Source: Alectryocaccobium sp964389285 (GTDB lineage Bacteria; Bacillota; Clostridia; Lachnospirales; Lachnospiraceae). From it: DNA of 64,000 nt. The notes beneath the pieces were generated by a model. The model was given only the letters and a program-made list of their open reading frames with translations, did no database searches and was not told the DNA's origin. The first letter of the stretch is position 1. The number at the start of each line of letters is the position of its first letter. The stretch lies in contig CAYMCZ010000006.1 in NCBI GenBank assembly GCA_964389285.1, positions 34,095 to 98,094 on the forward strand, in the 5' to 3' direction. This document shows, one piece after another, positions 18,187 through 27,057 of this stretch. A program made the position numbers and the translations under genes.

Positions 18187-19073
18187 TACTGTGTTCCTCC
18201 TTGTAATGCCTTCCGATACTCTCCAATTTGGTAAATAGCTGCCCTAAGCACTTGCAAACATATAAGAGCCGTCTGCTTGTCTGGAGAAAAGTGGGAAGCC
18301 ATCTGGGAATATGGATGTATATAATTTCTGAAGTCACGCACCACATGACTGAATTTCTTTACGTCCTGTTTCAAAAAGCCTATTTCAGAAGCTGCATCAA
18401 TAAAGTTATTCAGCGTCCATTCTGGAAATCTCCGCACAGATCCTGCTTCATTTTTTGGTGCAGACTGTGTTTGATTAAAGAGCCGTGGATATGCGGATGC
18501 GATTCCAAGCAAAATGCCTTCTAAGATGCTTCCAATCATGATCACTGAAGATAATGGAGCATCGTTTTTCACGCAAGACTCAGCTTCTTTAAGTCTCAAT
18601 GTAACAATATCATTAACGCCAGGATCAAGCCCTAATTGCGTTACATCAACGCTAAATGATTGCCTTAGAAAAGCATCTTCAGATGTTTCATCAACAACTT
18701 TGGGCCTTTCTACTATAACTCTGTCTCGCCTTTTGAATGTTATAATATCGTTGTCGCGGATTAGCACCCATCTATCAAAAGCCAGATATTGATTAAAATC
18801 TGTTATCATAGCATCTAACTGATCTATTCTTCCGATGTATTCCACAACGGCAAAAGCCTTTTTGATGCATTTGTCGAGTTCTGGGGTTCCATTGATTGCC
18901 TTTAATTTCTCATCGGTATAGAACCACCTTGATGGGAAGCCTTGGCCATACTGATCATGAAACCCAAGATCATTGAAAAAATCAACAAGCTTAGGTCCAC
19001 TTCTATAATCAGGTGTACCATCACCATTAATTATCTCTCTTAGCTTTTCAAGGGTTTTAGCACTTAACTGCAT
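18186..19073 (-). CDS. Operon protein with HEPN-like C-terminus
   Basis: A 295-residue soluble protein. The N-terminal two thirds are of mixed structure without a motif I know. The last 120 residues are helical and contain VRDFRNYIHP near 246-255, an RNxxH element in a setting common in HEPN-fold and abortive-infection C-terminal domains. An upstream SVIMIGSILEGILLGIA helix fits the same fold. It overlaps the TIR gene by 10 bases and Mod by 1 base, so all three are coupled. It may be the partner or sensor of the TIR effector. This is inference; no family was named with certainty. Confidence 0.72.
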   Translation of the reverse strand: MQLSAKTLEKLREIINGDGTPDYRSGPKLVDFFNDLGFHDQYGQGFPSRWFYTDEKLKAINGTPELDKCIKKAFAVVEYIGRIDQLDAMITDFNQYLAFDRWVLIRDNDIITFKRRDRVIVERPKVVDETSEDAFLRQSFSVDVTQLGLDPGVNDIVTLRLKEAESCVKNDAPLSSVIMIGSILEGILLGIASAYPRLFNQTQSAPKNEAGSVRRFPEWTLNNFIDAASEIGFLKQDVKKFSHVVRDFRNYIHPYSQMASHFSPDKQTALICLQVLRAAIYQIGEYRKALQGGTQ

Positions 19074-19939
19074 TCGTTATTACACTCCGTTTCTTCACTC
19101 AGCAATTCGACCAGCTTGTCTGCGATCTCGTCAGGCGTTAGACTTGCAGTATTCATTGCAAGCTTCCCTGCTATAATCGGGCTAAAATCCATCACCTGTT
19201 TTTTAGTCAAGTTATGCCAAATTGGTAGAAGCACTTTACCGTTGATACTCTCCAACTGAAAAAGTCCATCCAGTTCAGCCTTTGTCCAATACTTACCTTC
19301 AGAAATATAATCTGGAGATAGGACTGCCACACCAAATCGTGAATGCCGTAAGCCTTCATCTATTTTTGCACGCATGGAATCACCCCATTTCATTTTTGTG
19401 GTGTCATACCATACTTGCAGATCCCGATCTCTTAACGCTTGGACAAAATCATCCACAAAGGATTCTTTGTCTTCCCAAGCATGAGACACGAAGACATCAT
19501 ATTCAGGAGCATCTTTGCCTTCTGACGGTTCACGAGGTTCTATAACATGTTGCGGAAGAAGATCCGCCTCCATCTCAGCAATTCTCCTCTCATATGACTG
19601 TTGCATTCGCTTTATTGATTGTTGTTCTTTTTTCTTCTCTCTATCTTGCTCTTTCTGGAGCTTTTGGTACGCATCATTTCGCTTTGCACGTTTATCAGCG
19701 ATCTTTTTCTGCAAATCAGCACTTTCCGCCGCGGCTTTCTGACTTGACGCATTGTAACCATCAATTTGGCGCATCTTACTCTTTATAGTAGCTGCAGAGG
19801 CATTCTTACTTACAGAAACGCCCGCAGCTTTTTTTGCTTCACTCGCAGCCTTTTTATCTGCCGCAGCCTTTTTCTTCTCGAGATCAGCTATCTCTTTATC
19901 AAGACTATTAACCGTTCGTCGATATTGATCTACGCTCAT
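19064..19939 (-). CDS. Coiled-coil TIR-domain protein
   Basis: A 291-residue protein. Residues 1-130 are almost wholly charged coiled coil, rich in K, A, E and Q. A TIR domain starts near 146 with the typical YDVFVSHAWEDKESF strand, followed by LQVWYDTTKMKWGDSM and the loop VAVLSPDYI. The segment YWTKAELDGL near 218-227 supplies the glutamate expected for NAD+ hydrolysis in catalytic TIRs. Bacterial TIR proteins in defence loci usually kill or arrest infected cells by depleting NAD+. It overlaps DUF4391 by 4 bases and the next gene by 10. The coiled coil suggests oligomerisation. Confidence 0.88.
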   Translation of the reverse strand: MSVDQYRRTVNSLDKEIADLEKKKAAADKKAASEAKKAAGVSVSKNASAATIKSKMRQIDGYNASSQKAAAESADLQKKIADKRAKRNDAYQKLQKEQDREKKKEQQSIKRMQQSYERRIAEMEADLLPQHVIEPREPSEGKDAPEYDVFVSHAWEDKESFVDDFVQALRDRDLQVWYDTTKMKWGDSMRAKIDEGLRHSRFGVAVLSPDYISEGKYWTKAELDGLFQLESINGKVLLPIWHNLTKKQVMDFSPIIAGKLAMNTASLTPDEIADKLVELLSEETECNNECS

Positions 19940-20589
19940 AGGAGCTCTTCCAGTTCCTTTCTCAGGTTTTTTAGTTCCGCATTCAACAGCACCTGTTTAT
20001 TGAGTTGTTTTTCTTTTCTCACTTTTGTCTGCATCGCAACAATCTGCTTTTCCAATTCTTGTCTGCGGGCATCACGCTCTACGGACTCCTTTAGTGTTTC
20101 CGTGTTCTCTGATTGAAGTGCATCTCCCGCAATCTGGCGTACGAAGTTTTCGTATACGGCGTCTGTATTCAGACCGTCCACCTTCAAAGGTAGCTCTTGC
20201 TCAGTCAACCATTCTGTGTGATAGTACGTTCCGACCTTGAAGGCATTGTTTCCAGAGGCAGCAGATTCCTTATAAGCGGTCCACGCCTGGTACTTGCCCT
20301 CATATTCCAGCAAAAACAGTATGTGATACGGGATCTCCTTATCAATCTGCTTCAGGATCGACACATCCAACTGCGGAGCCGCCAAGCGCACTTCAAAGAC
20401 TTCTATTTCCGTTACAGCATCACCAGCGGCCAGATTCATAGTTGTAGCAGCAATCTTATTGCGCCAGTATATCACCTTGCTCTGATCGATAAAGACTCGC
20501 TTCAGCGCAGGCGTCACCGACAGGTTCTCATAGAATTTCTGCTTAGGGATCCGTCGATTGAACTCTGTGCTCTTTGGTAAGCCCAGCAC
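19936..20589 (-). CDS. DUF4391 protein
   Basis: A 217-residue protein of the DUF4391 family, recognised from the opening LPKSTEFNRRIPKQKFYENL, the middle IDQSKVIYWRNKIAATTMNL and the later YHILFLLEYEGKYQAW. The last 50 residues are a coiled coil (about 165-217). DUF4391 genes are found next to SNF2-type helicases and type III-like methyltransferases; no biochemical role is known. The beta-rich core with a DUF-specific KVIYWRNKI strand is compatible with a nucleic-acid binding adaptor. It begins 12 bases after the helicase stop. Confidence 0.8.
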   Translation of the reverse strand: MLGLPKSTEFNRRIPKQKFYENLSVTPALKRVFIDQSKVIYWRNKIAATTMNLAAGDAVTEIEVFEVRLAAPQLDVSILKQIDKEIPYHILFLLEYEGKYQAWTAYKESAASGNNAFKVGTYYHTEWLTEQELPLKVDGLNTDAVYENFVRQIAGDALQSENTETLKESVERDARRQELEKQIVAMQTKVRKEKQLNKQVLLNAELKNLRKELEELL

Positions 20590-20601
20590 GTCAGCACCTC
20601 C

Positions 20602-23600
20602 TTACTTCACTACGAGGAAACAAATTAGCTCAAAGTCATCCAGCCCGTTGATCTCCGACATCAGCGCAGACGTTCCACCAGCAGAGAAGAGGCTGTCGAT
20701 ATCGCTTTCTTCCTTCACGTCGATGATGGAATTGATCGCATCATTCAGCAGTTCGGATACTTCCTGCATGTTCCTTCCGTCATCTGTCTCTTCGTTGAAT
20801 TTACGACACAGAGATAGGACGGGTTCTTTTTTGCCACGGCACAGCAGCCGCACTGTATCCAGCAGTTTCTTGGGGTTCAAGTAGTCGCAGACGATTTCAC
20901 CGTCCACACCGATATAAACCATGTAGAAAGGATGGATGCGGTTCTGGTTGTCGATGTTGATACTGTTATTGATATTCCGCAGTACGAAGATCACGCCTTC
21001 GGGATTCTCTGCGTCTGCTGGCACAACTGCATGCAGACCTTTCGGTTTCTTGTCCAGGTCATCATGGGTTTTGATGTACTCCAATAGGTCCAGCCTGAAT
21101 TCATTCAAGCCCAGATCCATGATAGAAATACCTGTAGACATATCCTCGATATCTACGACTTCTTCCTGTAGCCGTTTTAACTGTTGCTTTCTGTATTCCA
21201 GATCACCCTTTTCTTCCGGATTGATCAGGTCATCATCACCGGTAGAAGTCATGACGGATATCTTCATTCTTGTCTCAACACGGGACTTCAAATTGATATA
21301 GTCATCCAGCGTCATATACGGCCAGAAGTTCACCAGCTGAATATACTGGTTCCTGCTGCCGATACGGTCGATACGGCCAAACCTCTGAATAATACGCACC
21401 GGATTCCAGTGAATGTCATAGTTCACCAGGTAATCGCAGTCCTGCAGGTTCTGACCTTCTGAGATACAGTCTGTTGCAATCAGAATGTCTATCTCCTTAG
21501 TGCTTCCCGGCATCAGAACATCCCTGCTCTTTGATATAGGTGAAAAGCAGGTAAGCACATTGTTCAAGGTTGCCTTTAATCCCTTAACCGTGGTTCTTCC
21601 GTCGATAGATCCTGTAATAACAGCTGTATCTAATCCATAATTGTTCTTCATGTAGCTTGCGACCTGATCATACAGGTATTCAGCCGTATCAGAGAACGCG
21701 GAGAAAATCAACACCTTCTTATTGCCTTCATTGATAGGATTAGCCATCTTTTCATCCAAGAGCTTGAAAAGTGTCTGCAACTTTAAGTCATGCTCCGGTG
21801 TAATATCGGCAACCATAAGTGTTAAGAGCTCCAATGTATCAGCATCGTGCTGAAGTTCAGCTCGCCATGTCTTATAGTCCATATCGGCCAGATCAATCTT
21901 TACCTTCTTTCCGACAGTGAAGAAGTCTGTATTGCCGTCATCCATATCGAAGTCATTATCATCGGCTTCATACATGTCCAGATCAGCCTTACCATACTTT
22001 TCAAAATTGGTAATAGCATCAATGGTTCCCTGAATAAGATCGCGTATCCTGCTAAGCGTCAGATTGAAGGAATAGACAGAGCTTTCCAGACGCTTCAAGA
22101 GGTTGATGCTCATGAGGCGTTGGATACCTTGTTCACGTCCCTTCTGTGTAAGGTTATTTCCCTTGTTATGAGTCAAATCCACATACTTCGACATCTTACT
22201 TGGGAATATGTAGTTTGACGGTGTATAGATGCACAAAGTCAGCTGCATCAGCTGCTCATATATTTCATTGTAATTGATTGCATTGTTGAGATCCGTAAGT
22301 CTCGGTCTCTTCGATATTGGTTTCAGTCTCTCAGGGAATTTCCCAATCTCTTCTGTGTTGTAATATTTTTCAATGTGTCTTCTGGATCGTGCGATTGTCA
22401 CGCTGTCCAAAACCTCAAAGAAATCAAAATCCAGCGTCCGCAACAAAGCCTCCGTCGTTCTGGCTTCAGGCTCCAGTTTGCTCCAGGCATTAAAAGCCTT
22501 CTGAGCTTGACGGAATATCTCTTCTATTGGCTTCTTTATATCCAGCTGCTCGTTGATATACTCGGATTTACCTTCATAGGCAAGTGCTAGCTGATTTTTA
22601 AGGTCTGCAAATCTGTTATTTACCGGCGTTGCAGAAAGCATCAGCACTTTTGTCTTAACACCGGCACGAATAACCTTATCCATCAATTTCACGTACCGGT
22701 TCTCCTGCGTGTTGGCGTGTGTACCGGCACCGTTACGGAAGTTATGCGATTCGTCGATCACGACCAGGTCGTAGTTACCCCAATTTAAGCGTTCCAGATC
22801 GAGTCCGTTTGACACGCCACCGTTTCTGGATAAGTCAGTATGGAAAAGAACGTCATAATTCAATCGGTCTGATGCAATCGGATTGTTGACGTAGTTATCC
22901 TTATATGTATTCCAGTTCTCAGAAAGCTTTTTCGGACAAAGCACCAGAACCGTTTTATTTCTGTTCTCGTAATATTTGATAACAGCCAGCGCTGTAAATG
23001 TTTTACCAAGACCAACGCTGTCAGCCAAAATGCAGCCATTGTAGCGTTCCAACTTGTTTATGATGGCAAGAACAGCATCCCTCTGGAAGTCATAAAGCAT
23101 ATCCCAGATTTTGCTTTGTTTGAAGCCGGTTGCCTCATTTGGCAATACATCCTCTGAGATATCGTCTAGGAACTCGCTGAACACGTTATACAGAGTCATG
23201 AAATATATGAGCTCCGGAGCGTTTTCGTTATAGGCTGTTGTGATATTCTTGATGATCACATCTGTGACATCCTGTAGTTTTTCCCGATTGTTCCAAAGCG
23301 ATTCAAACAGCTGAATGTATTGTTTTGAAAAAGGAGCTTCTATACGGTTAACCATGTTATAAGTGTTGTTGCCGCGTTCGCAGCCAATATCTACCGTGGT
23401 GAAGCCACTCATTGGCATATATGCCACTTCTTCCGAAAGAGAGCTGACCGTCGTGAAGCCGCCCATGTTCTCGCCGGTCGTGTTCGACTTGAACCGCGCT
23501 TTCCTGCGAATCCATTCTGCACATTCCTGCGCAATAGCCTTTTGCATCAATTCATTGCGAAGTCGGATTTCAAATTCGGTGCCATACAGACTTTGCTCTC

Positions 23601-23832
23601 TATTAAGCCGTGGAATATAGAATTCCCGTTTTTGCTTTTCCGCTTTTTCTGTCAGGAATGTTGGAGATGTAAAGATAAAACGAAATTCGTCGATAGAGTC
23701 CAACTGCTTTTTCAGAATGCTATACGCATACATAGAGAAACAAGCTGCAGCTACAGACACCTTGCTCCCCTTTTTAATGGTTTGCATTAAATCATCTCGG
23801 ACGATGTCCGTGACATTGTTTAGAACTTTCAT
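20602..23832 (-). CDS. SNF2-type superfamily 2 helicase
   Basis: A 1076-residue helicase. Motif I ILADSVGLGKTFTA is near 272, motif II LVVIDESHNF near 358, motif III LMLSATPVNN near 398. The C-terminal half has VLIFSAFSDTAEYLYDQ, then ATDCISEGQNLQDCDYLVNY and IIQRFGRIDRIGS near 822. The first 250 residues occupy the place of the phospholipase D-like nuclease module of related helicases. However, I find no histidine there at all, so an HxK(x)4D active site is absent. It probably remodels or translocates on DNA for the defence complex. It starts 7 bases after the regulator gene. Confidence 0.9.
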   Translation of the reverse strand: MKVLNNVTDIVRDDLMQTIKKGSKVSVAAACFSMYAYSILKKQLDSIDEFRFIFTSPTFLTEKAEKQKREFYIPRLNREQSLYGTEFEIRLRNELMQKAIAQECAEWIRRKARFKSNTTGENMGGFTTVSSLSEEVAYMPMSGFTTVDIGCERGNNTYNMVNRIEAPFSKQYIQLFESLWNNREKLQDVTDVIIKNITTAYNENAPELIYFMTLYNVFSEFLDDISEDVLPNEATGFKQSKIWDMLYDFQRDAVLAIINKLERYNGCILADSVGLGKTFTALAVIKYYENRNKTVLVLCPKKLSENWNTYKDNYVNNPIASDRLNYDVLFHTDLSRNGGVSNGLDLERLNWGNYDLVVIDESHNFRNGAGTHANTQENRYVKLMDKVIRAGVKTKVLMLSATPVNNRFADLKNQLALAYEGKSEYINEQLDIKKPIEEIFRQAQKAFNAWSKLEPEARTTEALLRTLDFDFFEVLDSVTIARSRRHIEKYYNTEEIGKFPERLKPISKRPRLTDLNNAINYNEIYEQLMQLTLCIYTPSNYIFPSKMSKYVDLTHNKGNNLTQKGREQGIQRLMSINLLKRLESSVYSFNLTLSRIRDLIQGTIDAITNFEKYGKADLDMYEADDNDFDMDDGNTDFFTVGKKVKIDLADMDYKTWRAELQHDADTLELLTLMVADITPEHDLKLQTLFKLLDEKMANPINEGNKKVLIFSAFSDTAEYLYDQVASYMKNNYGLDTAVITGSIDGRTTVKGLKATLNNVLTCFSPISKSRDVLMPGSTKEIDILIATDCISEGQNLQDCDYLVNYDIHWNPVRIIQRFGRIDRIGSRNQYIQLVNFWPYMTLDDYINLKSRVETRMKISVMTSTGDDDLINPEEKGDLEYRKQQLKRLQEEVVDIEDMSTGISIMDLGLNEFRLDLLEYIKTHDDLDKKPKGLHAVVPADAENPEGVIFVLRNINNSINIDNQNRIHPFYMVYIGVDGEIVCDYLNPKKLLDTVRLLCRGKKEPVLSLCRKFNEETDDGRNMQEVSELLNDAINSIIDVKEESDIDSLFSAGGTSALMSEINGLDDFELICFLVVK

Positions 23833-23839
23833 AGAGCGC

Positions 23840-24031
23840 CTACTTTCCGCTTTCTGCCTCTTTTAATATGCGTTGATCATCATCATATTTATCAAAATAT
23901 GCAGTGAGGGCACGTTCTACCGCTACAGTTTTTGGTTGACCGGAATCCTCACAATAACGAGCCAGACGTTCGTAAATCGGAGACGCAATGCATACGTTCA
24001 AATATGTACCGTTTTTCTTTGGCCTTGCCAT
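23840..24031 (-). CDS. Ribbon-helix-helix-like regulator, first gene of the island operon
   Basis: A 63-residue basic protein, MARPKKNGTYLNVCIASPIY followed by two helices (ERLARYCEDSGQPKTVAVERALTAYF). The beta strand YLNVCIA plus two helices is the layout of small ribbon-helix-helix DNA-binding proteins. The start at 24031 follows GAGGTGATAAAA; reading from 24106 would include untranslated leader. It heads the operon right after a strong promoter, so it probably represses its own transcript. Similar small proteins are common in clostridial mobile elements. Confidence 0.72.
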   Translation of the reverse strand: MARPKKNGTYLNVCIASPIYERLARYCEDSGQPKTVAVERALTAYFDKYDDDQRILKEAESGK

Positions 24032-24077
24032 TTTTATCACCTCATTTATTTGCAATGAAACTTTCAGAAACATCGTT

Positions 24078-24106
24078 ATTGTACCACTTTCTACTACTGT
24101 TTTCAA
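24078..24106 (-). promoter_or_regulatory. Promoter of the type III-like defence operon
   Basis: On the minus strand TTGAAA (24106-24101), a 17-base spacer and TACAAT (24083-24078) make a near-consensus vegetative promoter. The start would be near 24071, about 40 bases ahead of the regulator ATG. No other promoter of this quality was seen inside the operon. Confidence 0.75.
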
Positions 24107-24195
24107 TCTAAAATGTTTTCCGGTCTTAATTCAGTCTTTTTTCGTCGAAATAACAAGGCCGGGTTTTATTAGTGGAAGATGGTAAGGTTTCTAAA

Positions 24196-24222
24196 ACAAA
24201 AAAGAAGCCGTTTCCGGCTTCC
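24196..24222 (-). terminator. Intrinsic terminator after tRNA-Arg
   Basis: On the minus strand GAAGCCG-GAAA-CGGCTTC is followed at once by a run of seven T. It closes the serS-DUF3881-tRNA transcript and separates it from the defence operon promoter. Confidence 0.9.
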
Positions 24223-24230
24223 CGTGATAG

Positions 24231-24304
<74 letters not shown>

Positions 24305-24312
24305 AGTTGTTT

Positions 24313-25203
24313 TTATGGTTTTGTTTTGTCTGCGAAAAGGATATTTCCCTGCATGCAGACAATGCCTTTAAAGCGCATTCCTTCGGAGGGCTCGCCGAGG
24401 AGATCCCGGCTGTTTATGCATATGTCCATCTGGACTTCATTGCAGGTGATGCTCATTATATGAAGCTTTTCGCCGGTAAATGAGTTTGTGATGGTCTTGC
24501 ATCCCGTTATGTCGCCTATCAGGCTGTAGATGTTGCTCTCATATCCATGGGGCATGAAGTTGTTGTCTACTATGGAATATATATCTTCCGTGAGAGACCT
24601 GGTGACCACCTCATTATACGCATCCAGCTCTTCCATTGCAAGTATTTCTATTGCGGATTCGTCGCCGTTTTTGGCTGCAGCGATAAGGGCGTTCTTTTTC
24701 TGGTGTTTTTTTCGGGAGTCTTTTACAAATCTCTCGCTTTTAAAAACGGGCAGAAGTATTTTGCCTTTTGTGGAAAGGCCCGACAGCCTTACCGGGAATC
24801 TGCGTTTTACGCCGCGGCGGTCGCGGAAAATTTCATAAAAATCCGCGATGTTTGAGAGGGTGAATATCATCGTAATATTCAGGCTTATGTCGTCATACGC
24901 CGCTATAAACCCGTCGCGATCGGACAGTTCTTCGATTTCTATGTCTTCGGTCGAGCTAATCTTTGTGCCTGTCAGATAAGGAAAGCAGTATCCCACATGA
25001 AAATCATGAAACTCATCCAGCTCCCCGCAAACATTTACACCGCAATTTTCCGCAAATTCTTTTGCAAATTCAGCGTATGTGCGGTTCTTTATGTTTATTA
25101 TTCTTCTGGAATCACATTCTTTGAAAACCTTTTTGATAAGAACCTCAAATTCCTGTGATCTTTTAAGGGTGGAAAAGCCAACGGCTCGTAAATATTTGTG
25201 CAT
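24313..25203 (-). CDS. DUF3881 family protein
   Basis: A 296-residue soluble protein beginning MHKYLRAVGFSTLKRSQEFE, the typical opening of DUF3881, a family largely restricted to Lachnospiraceae and relatives. It also has the family-like CFPYLTGTKISSTEDIEIEE and a DEYNEVVTRSLTEDIYS-type helix in the middle. No function is known. The start at 25203 is the first ATG; an upstream in-frame GTG at 25230 is possible. It follows serS by 41 bases and precedes tRNA-Arg, so it lies in the parA-parB-serS transcription unit. Confidence 0.75.
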   Translation of the reverse strand: MHKYLRAVGFSTLKRSQEFEVLIKKVFKECDSRRIINIKNRTYAEFAKEFAENCGVNVCGELDEFHDFHVGYCFPYLTGTKISSTEDIEIEELSDRDGFIAAYDDISLNITMIFTLSNIADFYEIFRDRRGVKRRFPVRLSGLSTKGKILLPVFKSERFVKDSRKKHQKKNALIAAAKNGDESAIEILAMEELDAYNEVVTRSLTEDIYSIVDNNFMPHGYESNIYSLIGDITGCKTITNSFTGEKLHIMSITCNEVQMDICINSRDLLGEPSEGMRFKGIVCMQGNILFADKTKP

Positions 25204-25244
25204 TGAGTTCTCTTTGTTTCGTGCCGGCACGAAGTGTATAACTG

Positions 25245-26537
25245 TTATTTCATAGTATCCGGGAACAGTAAGGCTTTGCCTCCCATATACGGCCTTAGTG
25301 CCTCAGGGATGCGGACCGTTCCGTCTGCCTGAAGATTATTTTCCAAAAACGCGATAAGCATTCTGGGCGGTGCTACAACGGTATTGTTGAGTGTATGCGC
25401 CAGATATTTGCCTTCTTTTCCATTGACCCTGATTTTGAGGCGTCTTGCCTGCGCGTCGCCCAGGTTCGAACAGCTTCCCACCTCGAAATATTTTTGACGG
25501 CGCGGAGACCAGGCTTCAACATCGCAGGATTTTACTTTCAAATCCGCAAGGTCGCCCGAACAGCATTCCAGCGTCCTTACGGGAATGTCAAGTGTTCTGA
25601 AAAGATCCACCGTGTTCTGCCACATTTTTTCATACCAGAACATACTGTCCTCAGGCTTGCACACCACTATCATTTCCTGTTTTTCAAACTGATGTATGCG
25701 GTAAACGCCTCTCTCCTCAAGGCCGTGAGCGCCCTTTTCTTTTCTGAAGCAGGGCGAATAACTCGTAAGCGTGAGCGGGAGAGTGTCTTCGTCTATAATC
25801 TGTCCGATAAATTTGCCTATCATGGAATGTTCACTGGTTCCGATAAGAAACAGATCTTCGCCTTCCACTTTATACATCATGGCTTCCATTTCAGCGAAGC
25901 TCATTACCCCCGTAACCACTTCGCTTCGGATCATAAAAGGCGGAACGCAGTAGGTAAAACCGCGGTCTATCATAAAATCTCTGGCATAGGAGATAACCGC
26001 CGAATGAAGCCGCGCGATATCGCCGACAAGATAATAAAATCCGTTTCCCGCTACTCTGTGTGCGCTGTCCAGATCCAGCCCCGAAAAGGATTCCATGATC
26101 TGGGCATGATACGGTATCTCAAAATCAGGCACAACCGGCTCTCCGAATCTTTCGATTTCGACATTTTCACTGTCATCTTTGCCGATCGGCACACTGTCTG
26201 CAATTATCTGAGGAATGATCATCAGTCTTTTTTTGAGATTTTCCTCGACTTCTTTTTCTTTTTTGGTAAGTTCTTCTATTCTGTCATTTTCCAGGGCAAT
26301 CTGTCTTTTAACGGCTTCGGCTTCGTCTTTTTTGCCTTGTCCCATCAGCTGCCCGATTTGTTTTGATACTTTATTTTTATTGGCGCGAAGTGCCTCTACC
26401 TCGCCTTTGATCTTTCTGTTTTCAATATCAAGTGAGATAATTTCATCGACTACAGGAAGCTTATCCTCCTGAAATTTGTTTTTAATGTTTTGTCTGATCA
26501 GCTCGGGATTTTCCCTGAAAAGCTTAATGTCCAGCAT
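25245..26537 (-). CDS. serS: Seryl-tRNA synthetase
   Basis: A 430-residue class II aminoacyl-tRNA synthetase that charges tRNA-Ser (and tRNA-Sec where present). Residues about 25-105 form the long N-terminal coiled-coil tRNA-binding arm. Class II motif 2 is visible as FRKEKGAHGLEERGVYRIHQ, and motif 3 includes NNTVVAPPRMLIAFLENN. The length is normal. The gene overlaps DUF4446 by 14 bases, so there is no separate T-box leader: expression follows the parAB operon. Confidence 0.95.
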   Translation of the reverse strand: MLDIKLFRENPELIRQNIKNKFQEDKLPVVDEIISLDIENRKIKGEVEALRANKNKVSKQIGQLMGQGKKDEAEAVKRQIALENDRIEELTKKEKEVEENLKKRLMIIPQIIADSVPIGKDDSENVEIERFGEPVVPDFEIPYHAQIMESFSGLDLDSAHRVAGNGFYYLVGDIARLHSAVISYARDFMIDRGFTYCVPPFMIRSEVVTGVMSFAEMEAMMYKVEGEDLFLIGTSEHSMIGKFIGQIIDEDTLPLTLTSYSPCFRKEKGAHGLEERGVYRIHQFEKQEMIVVCKPEDSMFWYEKMWQNTVDLFRTLDIPVRTLECCSGDLADLKVKSCDVEAWSPRRQKYFEVGSCSNLGDAQARRLKIRVNGKEGKYLAHTLNNTVVAPPRMLIAFLENNLQADGTVRIPEALRPYMGGKALLFPDTMK

Positions 26538-27057
26538 TTATGTCAGCCTCTTTTTCATCTTTGTATGCAACGGCATAATTGAGCGCTTCCATTTCTTCGT
26601 TGCTGAGCATGATATAGGATTCGCCATTTACGATCTCTTTTAAATATAGAAAACAATTATCTCTGCTGTGAATCGTATTTATTATTACGCCGGTATCGTT
26701 GTCGTCAAGCATCGCAAGCGCAAAGCTCATTTTCCCGCCCACATCATCAAAAGCATCGTATTTGACTATTCCGTAATGTGTATATGTGGAAGCAAAACGG
26801 CTTTTTATGATTTGTACATCGCTTGCCATTTCGTTGCTCTGTTTCGCGATTCTCTCTATCTCGTCAAATCTATCTAAAAATACGGTTTCCATCGCTTCGC
26901 CGTCGCGGCCCCTCATGAAAAGCTGATATTTTTTCGTAAGCCTGCTCAGACGCATGGACATAATAACCGTGATAACCGCCAAAATTACAATAAGGATAAG
27001 AAGCAGCAGAAACAATACTCCTACATCCATGTTTAATGCCTGTGAATATGTATCCAT
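26524..27057 (-). CDS. DUF4446 membrane-anchored protein
   Basis: A 177-residue protein with one N-terminal membrane helix (about 13-34), a short coiled stretch and a C-terminal domain containing YTHYGIVKYDAFDDVGGKMS and FALAMLDDNDTGVIINTIHS, hallmark segments of DUF4446. The family regularly sits beside parAB in clostridia, which hints at a link with chromosome segregation or division, but no function is proven. Its ATG overlaps the parB stop (TGATG). Confidence 0.82.
   Translation of the reverse strand: MDTYSQALNMDVGVLFLLLLILIVILAVITVIMSMRLSRLTKKYQLFMRGRDGEAMETVFLDRFDEIERIAKQSNEMASDVQIIKSRFASTYTHYGIVKYDAFDDVGGKMSFALAMLDDNDTGVIINTIHSRDNCFLYLKEIVNGESYIMLSNEEMEALNYAVAYKDEKEADINAGH

Noticed and set aside
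12482..24106. Assignment of the island to DISARM or BREX
   Set aside because: No DUF1998 helicase, PLD-only protein, PglZ phosphatase or BrxC-like ATPase is present; the methylase and nuclease are type III.
24107..24230. Attachment site repeat at the tRNA-Arg 3' end
   Set aside because: I found no copy of the tRNA 3' sequence near 10-12.5 kb and no integrase gene.
25204..25244. T-box or other riboswitch for serS
   Set aside because: serS overlaps the upstream gene, so no leader exists; the short spacer after it holds nothing structured.
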